Origin: Mikania micrantha
Lineage: Eukaryota > Streptophyta > Magnoliopsida > Asterales > Asteraceae
Direction: 5' to 3'
Assembly: GCA_009363875.1 (NCBI GenBank)
Contig: CM018687.1
Coordinates: 23,071,764-23,135,763, forward strand
Length of the DNA stretch: 64,000 nt
Shown here: positions 46,847 to 57,610 of the stretch, piece by piece
How the letters are laid out: the number at the start of each line of letters is the position of its first letter
Position numbering within the stretch: the stretch's first letter is position 1
Translations under genes and position numbers: made by a program
The notes under the pieces: model-generated
Seen by the model: the letters and a program-made list of their open reading frames with translations, nothing else
The model's database searches: none
What the model was told of the DNA's origin: nothing

Positions 46847-47654
46847 AGCGTCGAGAGCTTCGCGTGAACACCAAAAACACCGAAATCCGTTGAGAAACGA
46901 GTGAGATACGCGCGATTGAAGTTCGGTTTTCTAGAGAGAGAGGGTATACGGGAATTCTAGAGAGAGAAGTGGTTGTTGGGGTATTTTATGAGAAAATAGC
47001 CATCTTTAGGGCTTTTATAGCCCGCGTGGTATTCAGGTCCGTTTCGGTCGCTCGGTTCACGTTTCCGGAACGTAACGCGTATTTTACGCGAATTAAATAG
47101 AATAGTTATTAACCTCATTAAAATGATGAGTTTCAAAATTGTAAAAATGTAAAATAATTATTTTAATTATTTTTATAGTTCGTGTGTTGTCAGATCGTTA
47201 AACAGATACAATTACGTGTATACCCGCAATCGCGTACGTTTTTCGATCGTTTTAATTATTTATTGGCGTTTAATCATAATTATAAGTTCAACATTCGTAT
47301 CATTATGGATCGTCACCCATAACTATACTCAGTCTCGCTTACACATTACGATTCTTGTTGAATTAATTGTCATACTATTCGTTTTATCACTACGCACTAA
47401 CACTATCCTGTTACACCGAACGCAGTATATATATAGGGCTCACTCTCGCTGCCCACCACTGTTTCGATATAAACACAATACTGTTCTTGCCTAGTGGCTC
47501 GACTGTAATTAAATAATATATACTTGTTGACAATTAATAAAATTCTAACACACAAGCACATAAAGAACACATGAATTTCCTTGACTGTCTGAACTTATAT
47601 ACACTCTGTTCTAACACTGTTTATGACTACATGACTAAATGTACAAATGTTACA
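46842..47654 (-). mobile_element. Tekay LTR1, second part
   Basis: Aligns with 56763-57577. Carries the TATA candidate (47012-47020) and the LTR stem-loop (47409-47475). Ends AATGTTACA. Differences from LTR2 here are mostly substitutions, several of them CG to CA. Confidence 0.92.
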
Positions 47655-47687
47655 GTCTCCTCTAGTTTAAAGAATTTCGTCCCGAAA
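47655..47687 (-). other. Purine-rich tract next to LTR1
   Basis: On the minus strand, CTAGAGGAGAC ends at the LTR start TGTAACATTTG. It is the likely PPT, short for this class. The gag-pol stop is 33 bp from the LTR. Confidence 0.6.
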
Positions 47688-50600
47688 TTAACTAGCCAAA
47701 GGTACTGTAAAAAGATGAGGGTACTTAAGCTTCATCTGGTCTTCACGTTCCCAGGTGAACTCAGCACCACGTTTGCCCTCCCATCGTACCTTTACGATAG
47801 GGATACGGCTACGTTTAAGTTTCTTGACCCCATGATCTACGATTTCAACTCGACGTTCTATGAATTGCATGTTGCTCTGAATCTGTATGTCTTCCAGTGG
47901 AATCTGAACATCATGATCCGCCAAGCATTTCTTAAGATTCGATACATGAAAAGTATCGTGAACATTGCTTAGCTCCACTGGAAGTTTGAGTTTGTAGGCT
48001 ACGGGACCAATCCTTTCCAGGATCTCAAAAGGTCCAACGTACCTTGGTGCAAGTTTCCCTTTCTTCCCGAATCGGACAACGCCTTTCCAGGGAGAAACTT
48101 TGAGTAAGACTCGGTCACCGACTTGAAACTCAAGCGGTTTCCGACGTCGATCAGCATAACTCTTCTGCCGATCTCGTGCGGCCTTAAGCCGTGACTGAAT
48201 CATTGTGATCTTGTCTGATGTTTCCTGAATGAGTTCTGGTCCTACGACCTGTGAGTCACCAATCTCGGTCCAACAAACCGGTGATCGGCACTTTCTACCA
48301 TATAAAGCTTCGAATGGTGCACATTGAATGCTTGTATGGTAGCTATTGTTATATGAAAACTCAATGAGTGGAAGATGAGTGTCCCAACTTCCACCGAAGT
48401 CAATGACACATGAACGAAGCATGTCCTCGAGTGTTTGGATAGTCCTTTCGCTTTGACCGTCGGTTTGGGGATGATACGCCGTGCTAATATTAACACGCGT
48501 TCCCAAAGCCTTTTGCAATGATTGCCAAAAGCGAGAAGTGAAACGACTATCATGATCAGAAATGATTGATGTTGGTGTACCATGACGCGCAATGATTTCG
48601 TTGATGTACAATGTGGATAACTTCTCCATCTTGTAATCCTCTCGGATCGGGAGAAAATGAGCAGATTTGGTGAGTCGATCAACGATCACCCAAATCGAAT
48701 CAAAACCTCGCGGAGTTCTCGGCAACTTAGTTATGAAATCCATGGAAATTTGTTCCCATTTCCATTGAGGAATTTCAGGTTGCTGCAGAAGTCCTGAAGG
48801 CCTTTGATGTTCTGCTTTGACTTTTGAACATGTAAGACATTTTCCCACGTACAGTGCTATGTCTTTCTTCATTCCCGGCCACCAGTAAGATGTCCTCAAG
48901 TCCTGATACATCTTATCGGCTCCAGGATGAACTGAGTATTGCGACTTATGAGCCTCATCACAGATGAGTGTGCGCAATTCTTCTGACTTAGGAATCCAGA
49001 TACGGCCATTGAGATATAGCACCCCGTCAGATCGAGATTCCAGTTTCTTCTCAATCCCGCAATCTAAGTCTGTTTTCAGCTGATTGTTTGTCACCACTTG
49101 TTGCTGTGCTATACGAATCAAATCTTTCAAGTTTGGCTGTGTATTGATCTCCATGGCTCTTACACGAATTGGTTTGACTGGTTCCTTGCGACTAAGAGCA
49201 TCCGCCACCACATTGGCTTTACCCGGATGGTAACGAATCTCACAGTCGTAATCAGTTAGAAGCTCAACCCAACGTCGTTGTCTCATGTTGAGTTCTTTCT
49301 GATTTAATATGTGTTGTAGGCTCTTGTGGTCTGTGTAGATAACACATTTGGTACCATACAAGTAGTGTCTCCAAATTTTCAATGCGAAGACCACAGCCCC
49401 TAACTCAAGATCATGAGTAGTATAATTCTTCTCATGAACCTTGAGCTGTCTTGAAGCATACGCAATCACCTTGTCTCGTTGCATAAGTACACACCCGAGA
49501 CCAAGGTTTGAAGCATCACAGTAGACAATGAAATTATCACTGCCTTCTGGAAGACTCAAAATAGGGGAATTGCATAACTTCTGCTTAAGTAGTTGAAATG
49601 CATCTTCTTGTTTCTGTCCCCATATGAACGCTTGACTTTTCTGAGTTAATGTAGTAAGTGGCAAGGCAATCTTAGAGAAGTTCGCGATGAATCTCCTATA
49701 ATAGCCCGCCAGTCCCAGAAATGAACAGATCTCTGTTGGAGTAGATGGAGTAGTCCAGTTCTTAATCGCCTCAATCTTTGCTGGATCTACATGTATTCCA
49801 TCCCTGTTTATAACATGTCCTAAGAAGTGAACCTCCTTTAGCCAAAATTCACATTTTGAGAACTTAGCATAAAGTTGTTCAGCTCTTAGTAGCTCTAAGA
49901 CTTTCCTCAAATGATCTTCATGTTCTTGTTCCGTCTTGGAATAGATCAGTATATCATCAATAAAGACAATAACAAACTGATCCAAGTATGGTCTGCAGAC
50001 TCGATTCATCAAGTCCATGAACACTGCAGGTGCATTGGTCAGCCCAAATGGCATAACCACAAACTCATAGTGTCCATATCGAGTCCTGAATGCAGTCTTT
50101 GGTATATCCTCATCATTTACTCGTAACTGGTGATACCCGGATCTTAGATCAATCTTAGAGAAGCAAGTAGCTCCCTGTAATTGATCAAACAGATCGTCGA
50201 TCCTAGGTAGAGGATATCTGTTCTTGATTGTCAATTTGTTTAACTCACGATAATCAATGCACATGCGAAAAGAACCGTCTTTCTTCTTGACAAAGAGAAC
50301 CGGAGCTCCCCATGGAGAGAAACTCGGTCTAATGAAGCCTTTGTCTAAAAGTTCTTGAAGCTGACTAGACAGTTCTTGCATCTCCGATGGTGCTAATCGA
50401 TAAGGTGCCTTCGCCACTGGATTTGCTCCAGGAACGAGATCGATTCTAAACTCTACTTGTCGGACCGGTGGCAATCCAGGCAAGTCTTCTGGAAACACAT
50501 CTGGATAATCTCTGATAACTGGAACGTCTCCAATCGTCTTCTTTTCAGGTTTCTTCTCTACCACGTGAGCCAAGAACGCATAATATTTCTTCTTCAAGTA

Positions 50601-52238
50601 CTTCATCGCCTTGATGCACGATACAATCTTCAATTCGTGGCATGGTTTCTCGCCATAGATTCTCATCGTTTCGCCGGACGGTAGGGGAATTCGGATAAGT
50701 TTCTCAGAGCACACGATTTCAGCATTGTTTTTGGATAACCAATCCATTCCTATCACAACTTCGAAACTTCCAAGTGTCATAGGAATAAGATCGATGAGGA
50801 AAGAATGGTCGTTTAATCTTAATTCACAACCATGGATTATGGAATCTACAACTATAGTCTTACCGTTCGCTACTTCTACAGTATAGGTAGCAGTAAGTAT
50901 AGATGGTTTCATGTTAAGCAAAGAAGCAGTATGAGCAGAGATAAAGCTTTTATCAGCACCAGTATCAAATATGATAGAAACGTAATGATCATTAAGGAGA
51001 AATGTACCCGTGACAACTGCTGGCTCCTCGCGTGCTTCGGTAGTTCCGATAATAAAAGCACGAGCAGTAGCAGTGTTGTTGTTGAGTTTTGGACACTGGT
51101 TTCTGAAGTGTCCCTCTGCTCCACAGTTATAACAGGCTCTTCCACCTGTAGCAGCAGTAGTAGTGGTAGCAGTTGTTGCAGCAGCAAGATGAGCAGATCG
51201 ACATGTGGCTGCCAAGTGTCCCATTCGCCCACACTTGAGACACTTTTTGCATGGAATGTTGGGTAGGTGATGGTACTGACATTTGGTGCAAAGTGGGAGT
51301 GGACCAGTATAAGGCTTTCTGGCCGTAGCAGGTTGTGGCATAGCAGTAATGGGTGTGGCATGAGTAGGTGTAGCAGCAGTCAAAGATGCAAAATTCTTGA
51401 TTGTCTTCTGCTTCTTCTTCTTGTGATGGTGCTGTTCAGGCTTCTTGCCTTCTTCAATCTGTGCTCTCTTGTACCCTTTTCGGGTGAGCACCCCAGATTT
51501 TACATATTCCTCAGTAAGGGTTGCGCCAAGCTGAATTGCTGCTTCCAGAGTAGCGGGGTTATTCCCCATCACAGTTCCCCTGACGACTAGAGGTAAACCC
51601 TCAATGTACTTATCTATCCTACGGGATAGAGGAGTAACCAGGTGTGGCACCAGAATGCACAACTCATGGAAACGAGTTGTATACTTCGCGTTCTCCCCAC
51701 TTTCTTGCACCAGATTCCACATCTCCACCTCGAGTTTCTTCAGCTCATGTCGTGGACAGAACTTATCCACTGGTAGATTCTTGAAACCGTCCCACGGTAA
51801 AGCTAAAGCGACCTCTCGTCCTCTGGTGTTCTTCTCAGAATTCCACCAGGTGAGTGCGCCTTTGTGAAAAGCGCTTGAGGCCATTTTGACCTTTAAATTT
51901 TCAGGACATCCAGTGAGGTCCAGAATATCCTCGATGCTTTCCAGCCACTGCAGTAGGCCGGTAGCTCCTTCAGTACCAGCGTACTTAGGAGGTTTAGCAT
52001 CATTGAACTGCTTGAAAGTGAAGTTAGTAGTTCCAGCGTTAGTGGCATTTGAATTATGTGCTGAATCACTGGTACTTCCCCGAAGATTCTGGGTGATATC
52101 AGTGACCATACCCGGAATGACATCCCTCATGTGTATAGCGATGGCTCGGGCAATCTTGTTGATCTCATCATCTTTGCCACTTGTCGAACCCCCTCCGTTG
52201 GGATCACGTCGGGGAGGCATTCTACGAATAGAAGCCAC
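47688..52238 (-). CDS. gag-pol: Tekay gag-pol polyprotein, copy 1 (1516 aa, intact)
   Basis: Single open frame from ATG 52238. Retrotrans gag about residues 95-250; zinc knuckles 333-346 (CLKCGRMGHLAATC) and 369-382 (CYNCGAEGHFRNQC), with a non-canonical Cys/His cluster before them; protease DTGAD at 425; RT with FIDD at 759-762; RNase H acidic residues in CDAS (908), DLEL (945), TDHKS (970) and ADALS (1013); integrase zinc-binding His/Cys (1104-1137) and D1167, D1228, E1264; chromodomain about 1458-1510. Gypsy order (RT before integrase) plus a C-terminal chromodomain marks a chromovirus, and the LTR length suits Tekay/Del. It differs from copy 2 at nine residues (4, 128, 999, 1146, 1251, 1346, 1445, 1463, 1514), none catalytic. 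Many antisense ORFs overlap it and are shadows. Confidence 0.95.
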   Translation of the reverse strand: MASIRRMPPRRDPNGGGSTSGKDDEINKIARAIAIHMRDVIPGMVTDITQNLRGSTSDSAHNSNATNAGTTNFTFKQFNDAKPPKYAGTEGATGLLQWLESIEDILDLTGCPENLKVKMASSAFHKGALTWWNSEKNTRGREVALALPWDGFKNLPVDKFCPRHELKKLEVEMWNLVQESGENAKYTTRFHELCILVPHLVTPLSRRIDKYIEGLPLVVRGTVMGNNPATLEAAIQLGATLTEEYVKSGVLTRKGYKRAQIEEGKKPEQHHHKKKKQKTIKNFASLTAATPTHATPITAMPQPATARKPYTGPLPLCTKCQYHHLPNIPCKKCLKCGRMGHLAATCRSAHLAAATTATTTTAATGGRACYNCGAEGHFRNQCPKLNNNTATARAFIIGTTEAREEPAVVTGTFLLNDHYVSIIFDTGADKSFISAHTASLLNMKPSILTATYTVEVANGKTIVVDSIIHGCELRLNDHSFLIDLIPMTLGSFEVVIGMDWLSKNNAEIVCSEKLIRIPLPSGETMRIYGEKPCHELKIVSCIKAMKYLKKKYYAFLAHVVEKKPEKKTIGDVPVIRDYPDVFPEDLPGLPPVRQVEFRIDLVPGANPVAKAPYRLAPSEMQELSSQLQELLDKGFIRPSFSPWGAPVLFVKKKDGSFRMCIDYRELNKLTIKNRYPLPRIDDLFDQLQGATCFSKIDLRSGYHQLRVNDEDIPKTAFRTRYGHYEFVVMPFGLTNAPAVFMDLMNRVCRPYLDQFVIVFIDDILIYSKTEQEHEDHLRKVLELLRAEQLYAKFSKCEFWLKEVHFLGHVINRDGIHVDPAKIEAIKNWTTPSTPTEICSFLGLAGYYRRFIANFSKIALPLTTLTQKSQAFIWGQKQEDAFQLLKQKLCNSPILSLPEGSDNFIVYCDASNLGLGCVLMQRDKVIAYASRQLKVHEKNYTTHDLELGAVVFALKIWRHYLYGTKCVIYTDHKSLQHILNQKELNMRQRRWVELLTDYDCEIRYHPGKANVVADALSRKEPVKPIRVRAMEINTQPNLKDLIRIAQQQVVTNNQLKTDLDCGIEKKLESRSDGVLYLNGRIWIPKSEELRTLICDEAHKSQYSVHPGADKMYQDLRTSYWWPGMKKDIALYVGKCLTCSKVKAEHQRPSGLLQQPEIPQWKWEQISMDFITKLPRTPRGFDSIWVIVDRLTKSAHFLPIREDYKMEKLSTLYINEIIARHGTPTSIISDHDSRFTSRFWQSLQKALGTRVNISTAYHPQTDGQSERTIQTLEDMLRSCVIDFGGSWDTHLPLIEFSYNNSYHTSIQCAPFEALYGRKCRSPVCWTEIGDSQVVGPELIQETSDKITMIQSRLKAARDRQKSYADRRRKPLEFQVGDRVLLKVSPWKGVVRFGKKGKLAPRYVGPFEILERIGPVAYKLKLPVELSNVHDTFHVSNLKKCLADHDVQIPLEDIQIQSNMQFIERRVEIVDHGVKKLKRSRIPIVKVRWEGKRGAEFTWEREDQMKLKYPHLFTVPLAS

Positions 52239-52438
52239 AAGTGGGTCAGTAACGAGAAATGATACAATTGAACTTTCATGATAAAGTCAGTAATATATCC
52301 ATACTACTAGTATTATCATTCAATTGTAATATGAGCATGTACACCTATAAGCAATCAGCTCATTAGCATACTTCTCACATGAATGTGTATGACGTTCCAT
52401 GATCTCACTCCACCAAACCTACACACTGACACTTTCCC

Positions 52439-52529
52439 GGTATACCGAAGATAGCTTATATATAGGGCATACGAAAGGGTCAAGCAAACTGCCAGCCCAG
52501 ACGCCATCCCACCACCGCTTCGGTATACC
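52439..52529. other. Tekay stem-loop, leader unit 1 (copy 1)
   Basis: GGTATACCGAAG (52439-52450) pairs over 12 bp with CTTCGGTATACC (52518-52529). The enclosed part has TTATATATAGGG and CATCCCACCACC. Copy 2 is at 62362-62452. Confidence 0.8.
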
Positions 52530-52980
52530 ACGATCATGCCATTGCTAGCATTTGGCAATATGTTTGCACTGATTTCCATGTATGTTCCATTGATTAAGAA
52601 TCCCATGATCTTTGATCAACTTGAACTATGATTGATTCCATGATTGGTTATGATTATGTTATGTGTGCACCTACTAACAGTTGTTAACATGTAGAACTAA
52701 ATCATACGTGTGCTCTACACTTTCCTGTTAATCTATGTTAGTAAGTACTAGTCATGTAAAACACTTAAGAATTTCACTTAAGGTTTACATTGAAAAATGT
52801 TCACAACTTGATTGATTCACCATAATATTTGGTTCATCCAAGTTGAATTTGTACTATGATTTGATTCACCAATGATTGTATCCCAAATGTTTGTATCCCA
52901 TGTGTTTGACTAATGTTCAATGTTCCCAGTTGCTCCCGAATCCTCACTTCAAATACGAACGTCGGATTCCCCCTAACATA

Positions 52981-53034
52981 CTGAAATAAGCTTATATATA
53001 GGGTAAGCTCTCACCGACCCACCACTTACCTCAG
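52981..53034. other. Tekay stem-loop, leader unit 2 (copy 1)
   Basis: CTGAAATAAG (52981-52990) pairs with CTTACCTCAG (53025-53034) in two blocks (CTGA/TCAG, TAAG/CTTA). The inner GGGT pairs with ACCC. Copy 2 is at 62905-62958. Confidence 0.7.
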
Positions 53035-53388
53035 CACGTCAGCGTTAATCCGTCGTTTATATTTGAGGCTAAGATTCCAACTGTTGATTGATTATGATTG
53101 ATTCACGTTTGTCTCTTGTTCTCAGAATGTGTTTATGATTATGTAAACCATGGTTCTTAATTTACTTGAAATTAAAACCTTAGGTTCTAGCATGTGTGTC
53201 CTAGGTAAATTAACCTAGGTTCTCAATACCTACAGTATCGAGTATAATGATCTCCTGTGAGAACTTCAACTAAAGAATACTGTTACACAGATTCCAAGTT
53301 ATAAAGTTCTTATGATAATGAACACCTGATAACGATAACATGACATGGATTTCAAATCAAGACTCTAAATTAATAGTTCTTGACCTTT

Positions 53389-53715
53389 GAATTCCTATGA
53401 TGAATATGACAAGGATTTTAGATCAAAGATACTAAATTAATAGATCATTGCCTCTAAATTCCTATAATGAATATGACAAGGATTTTAGATCAAAGATACT
53501 AAATTAATAGATCATTGCCTCTAAATTCCTATAATGAATATGACAAGGACTTTAGATCAAAGATACCAATCTTTGCCTCTAAATCCTATAATGAATATGA
53601 CAAGGACTTTAGATCAAAGATACTAAATTAATAGATCTTTGCCTCTAAATTCCTATAATGAACTCTGTGTGAGAATTTCAGATCAAGGATACTAAGAATA
53701 CAGATCCTTGCCTCT
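53389..53715. repeat. ~67 bp tandem repeat in the Tekay leader (copy 1)
   Basis: Five units starting TTCCTATAATGAATATGACA, each with TTAGATCAAAGATAC and ending TTGCCTCTAAA. The third is shortened, the fifth diverged. CAAAGAT/ATCTTTG gives small internal hairpins. Confidence 0.9.
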
Positions 53716-53972
53716 GAAATCCTTAAATGAATATGTGTGGGAAATTTCATTCGGTTTCTAAAATTATAGAATACCTATACAAATTCCTTGACTCGATGGC
53801 TAATCTTAGAAATGTATCCCTAAGATCTTTCAAGCTTAATGTAGACTTAATGCTCACTTAAGTTACTTAGATCCTAAGTATCCTCAAGCATATAGCACTT
53901 AGTCCTATTGGGTAGCTTAGGTTATAGTCTAGGTCATTAAACATAAGGTTTTTCCTAGTTCTCTACAACCTT

Positions 53973-53985
53973 GGCTCTGATACTA
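53973..53985 (-). other. Altered primer-binding site of Tekay copy 1
   Basis: Minus-strand TAGTATCAGAGCC, where copy 2 has TGGTATCAGAGCC. The change falls opposite the CCA end of the tRNA primer. Confidence 0.75.
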
Positions 53986-55939
53986 ACCTGTCACACCCCT
54001 GCGCCGCGTGCGGAATCCACGGCGCGGTGACGTATGAACAGTTGAATCATGCACAAGTATTGATTAAGAACAACCACAATAGATTACTATGTTTCATATT
54101 GTTTAGACAGTTGTTTAGTTACAGACAAACTATCTACCAAAAGAAAGACAACTACAGACCCAAAATATAGTTTACAAAATAAGACTTCAAACAATTAGGA
54201 TTTTTGTGTGTATCTAATCCATCCTAGCATGTTTCTTCATCTTGTTCTATCTTAGAATGGTCTCCTTAGTTGTCCCTAAGAAAGTCTTAAACCTGATTAC
54301 CTGAAACACGTGAAAAGTAACTGTCAACTACAGACGTAGTTGGTGAGAACAATAGGTTTAAGCATTTGTAGTCATGAATATATGATATAAGACGTAGGTA
54401 TGTTAAAGTAATAAATGATTCACATGGATGAGCTGCAACCCAAACTAACATCAAGTAAGAAAATGAGTGTAAACAGTCCAATCACTGTTCGCACGAGAGC
54501 CAACATATAATATCAAGTCCCAAACCACGTTTGGAGTTAGATAATGTATCAGCAAGTTTGAAAACCATAATGACACCAGACCTGCAGTTAGCTTTTAAAA
54601 CAAATTTAAAAGCTAACTCCATCCTGGATAAGAACCAATGTGTCCGCTTTCCCTTGTTGTGATCACCCAGCACTCACGCTAATGAATATGATACTTGATG
54701 CGTTTATAAGTTTGTTTACAACAATAGACACCATGTTTATGAACCTTACTTTAACCGAACGTGTTAATGCCTTATTTGATAAAACCTTGATTTAATCCCA
54801 TGAATTAAATCCTTTGTTTTGAATACCATGAAATGAATCTCTTGATTTGAATACCAAGAAATGAATCCCTTGATTTGAATACCATGAAATGAACCTCTTG
54901 ATTTGAATGCCATGAAATAGTGACCTTGTACAATAACAAGGTTTATGACAAAAGAGCTTGTAAAATCCGTTATTTAAAAGAACTTATCATTTATAAATCC
55001 ATTTGAGTAAACCTGCTATAAAACGGTTCAAATATCTTTTATAAAACCCTTAGAAGAAAAGATTAATAGTTGAAAAATCCTTAAAAACGATTGATGAATT
55101 CCTTGAAACAGTTAATGAATCCCTTGGATTCGTAAAATGAACCTGAAATGTTTATAAGAATACACACATCTTGTATAATGAAATACAATTGTAAATAAAG
55201 GGTTTGATCACGTGTTCCACCCCAAAACAGTTATAAAACAGTAAAAGAGGGGCTAATGTTCTCACCTGTCTGCAGTAGACTCTGAACTAAAACAGATAGC
55301 AAGTAGCAAACAGGACTTCTAATTCGTTCCTATATCATTGTAATCATACATAAGATATAAGATTTATAATTGTATAGACCTTGATTCGTTGATTGACTTA
55401 TGTTCTCTTGAACTTGATTAACACTTGTATACATGATCTCATGATTATGATTGTCGAGAAAACTTGAAAGTTATGATTGAGTTACTTGTTTGATCATGGG
55501 TCCAAGAAAAGAATGTGTGATGTCCTGTTATGCACAACTTGTTTGCACAACATCACATGTGTTTAAGAGTTTGATAAACCATTGATTAACATGACTTATG
55601 AAAAGATGTTCCAATTGTTTTAAGACCTTGTGATTGTGAATTGATCTTCATGATTTTTTTTGTTAAGTTATGAACTTAACTCAATTGAGATCAATTTGCC
55701 AATTCCCTTGAGTTGTGGCCACATTATGGGCCTTAAGCCCATAATTATGATAGGCTCAAATAGAGGTTCATGGGCCTCCTATGTTATCAAGGGCCAATTG
55801 GTTGTGCTATTGGGCCAATTAAAGATCTTAATGGGCCAAGCTATCTTAATTGTGCTTGGTTTAAGTCTATGGGCCGAGTACTAATAAGATTGGGCCTTGT
55901 AACATTGAGTTGGGCCGAATAGGTTTGGGCTGCCACCTT

Positions 55940-56540
55940 AGGCAGCGAACCTATTGGGTTCAAGGGCCTAGGTTCGTGAAGCTAGTGATGGTCGAGGGTT
56001 CGGCCAACGAGCATAACAAGGTTCGGCTCTAGTGGAGGGGCGAGCATGGTTCGGCCAATGAAACTGATGAAGGTTCGGTGATAGCCAGGTGCTTCGTGAT
56101 ACACCCAAGGTTCGGTCCCTAGTGATAATACATAGATTCGGCCATAGGTTCGACAACTAGGGTTCGCAAGTCAAGCATGAGGGTTCGGTAATTGATCATC
56201 CACATGAAGATTCGTTTCCTGCAACAAATGGTTCGCAAGGGTTCGCTGGTCACCTGTTAGTTCGGCTAATGAAGCTGGAGGTCCAAAGGTTCGCTAACCA
56301 GAATGGGTTCGGCTACCACTCTATGGTTTACTATGGTTCGCGACTGATTCAAAAGATTCGTGGCATCATAATGGTTCGTTGAATGCATGCTGGTTTGGCA
56401 CAGGCTCGTGAGAACCTTCTGGGTTCGGCTGGTAACCCAACGAACCAGAAAGGGTTCGCTGGGGTTCGCTATGTTCTCAAGGGTTCGGCCAGGAAACCCT
56501 AATGGGTTCGTTCACCTGGTTCCCCACCGAACCTGTTCAT
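55940..56540. repeat. GGTTCG box array in Tekay LTR2
   Basis: About 35 boxes at irregular spacing, most in one orientation, some as CGAACC. On the element strand it lies downstream of the TATA candidate, i.e. in transcribed LTR if that promoter is right. Confidence 0.88.
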
Positions 56541-56934
56541 CTGCACCACCACCATCGCATTGGAGCTGTTCCAGGTCTTTATCTAAGCTGATCTAACATC
56601 AAAGAAGGTTTCTACACATGCGAGACTCGAAGAGTAATGCAATAGAAACGGTTATGTGTGTGTTTAACAAACCCACAAACGAAAACCCTAATCTCGTGAT
56701 TATTCAAGCCTCAATACCTCGTTTTTGGCTGGATGAATCTACGAAACTCTTGTACTTTCGTGTAGATAGCGTCGAGAGCTTCGCGTGAACACCAAAAACA
56801 CCGAAATCCGTTGAGAAACGAGTGAGATACGCGCGATTGAAGTTCGGTTTTCTAGAGAGAGAGAGGGTATACGGGAATTCTAGAGAGAGAAGTGGTTGTT
56901 GGGGTATTTTATGAGAAAATAGCCATCTTTAGGG

Positions 56935-56943
56935 CTTTTATAG
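56935..56943 (-). promoter_or_regulatory. Candidate LTR TATA box (LTR2)
   Basis: Minus-strand CTATAAAAG, identical in LTR1 and the solo LTR. Confidence 0.55.
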
Positions 56944-57330
56944 CCCGCGTGGTATTCGGGTCCGTTTCGGTCGCTCGGTTCGCGTTTCCGGAACGTAACG
57001 CGTATTTTACGCGAATTAAATAGAATAGTTATTAACCTCATTAAAATGATGAGTTTCAAAGTTGTAAAAATGTAAAATAATTATTTTAATTATTTTTATA
57101 GTTCGTGTGTTGTCAGATCGTTAAACAGATACAATTACGTGTATACCCGCAATCGCGTACGTTTTTCGATCGTTTTAATTATTTATTGGCGTTTAATCAT
57201 AATTATAAGTTCAACATTCGTATCATTATGGATCGTCACCCATAACTATACTCAGTCTCGCTTACACATTACGATTCTTGTTGAATTAGTTGTCATATTA
57301 TTCGTTTTATCACTACGCACTAACACTATC

Positions 57331-57396
57331 CTGTTACACCGAACGCAGTATATATATAGGGCTCACTCTCGCTGCCCACCACTGTTTCGATATAAC
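57331..57396. other. Tekay stem-loop, LTR2 copy
   Basis: ACACCGAACG, TATATATAGGGC, then GCCCACCACTG and TTTCGATAT. Inner pair GGGC/GCCC, outer CGAA/TTCG. Third member of the family with the two leader units. Confidence 0.65.
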
Positions 57397-57577
57397 ACAA
57401 TACTGTTCTTGCCTAGTGGCTCGACTGTAATTAAATAATATATACTTGTTGACAATTAATAAAAATTCTAACACACAAGCACATAAAGAACACATGAATT
57501 TCCTTGACTGTCTGAACTTATATACACTCTGTTCTAACACTGTTTATGACTACATGACTAAATGTACAAATGTTACA

Positions 57578-57610
57578 GTCTCCTCTAGTTAAGAGAATTT
57601 CGTCCCGAAA
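57578..57610 (-). other. Purine-rich tract next to LTR2
   Basis: CTAGAGGAGAC on the minus strand, adjacent to LTR start; likely PPT of copy 2. Confidence 0.6.

Larger units (their letters stand above)
52239..53988 (-). other. Long leader of Tekay copy 1
   Basis: 1.75 kb between primer site and gag ATG, without a convincing ORF. Contains two stem-loops (52439-52529; 52981-53034), a five-unit repeat (53389-53715) and the altered primer site. Confidence 0.75.
53989..57577 (-). mobile_element. Tekay LTR2, shared by both units (3589 bp)
   Basis: TGTCACACC...AATGTTACA. It is the 5' LTR of copy 1 and the 3' LTR of copy 2. It holds the terminal hairpin, ~30 bp repeat (54820-54925), GGTTCG array (55940-56540), TATA candidate (56935-56943) and stem-loop (57331-57396). 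ORFs in it are not genes. Confidence 0.95.

Noticed and set aside
48242..48682. 146 aa minus-strand ORF (twin at 58165-58605)
   Set aside because: Overlaps the integrase codons of gag-pol in another frame; composition follows the sense frame.
50832..51266. Plus-strand ORF of 144 aa (and its twin at 60755-61189), Ser/Cys-rich
   Set aside because: Antisense shadow of the Tekay gag knuckle and protease region, identical in both copies because the sense strand is. No start context or domain.
57331..57396. TATATATAG in the stem-loop as the main LTR TATA box
   Set aside because: It recurs in two leader positions where no promoter is expected and is palindromic; CTATAAAAG at 56935-56943 is the better promoter candidate. 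Not fully excluded.
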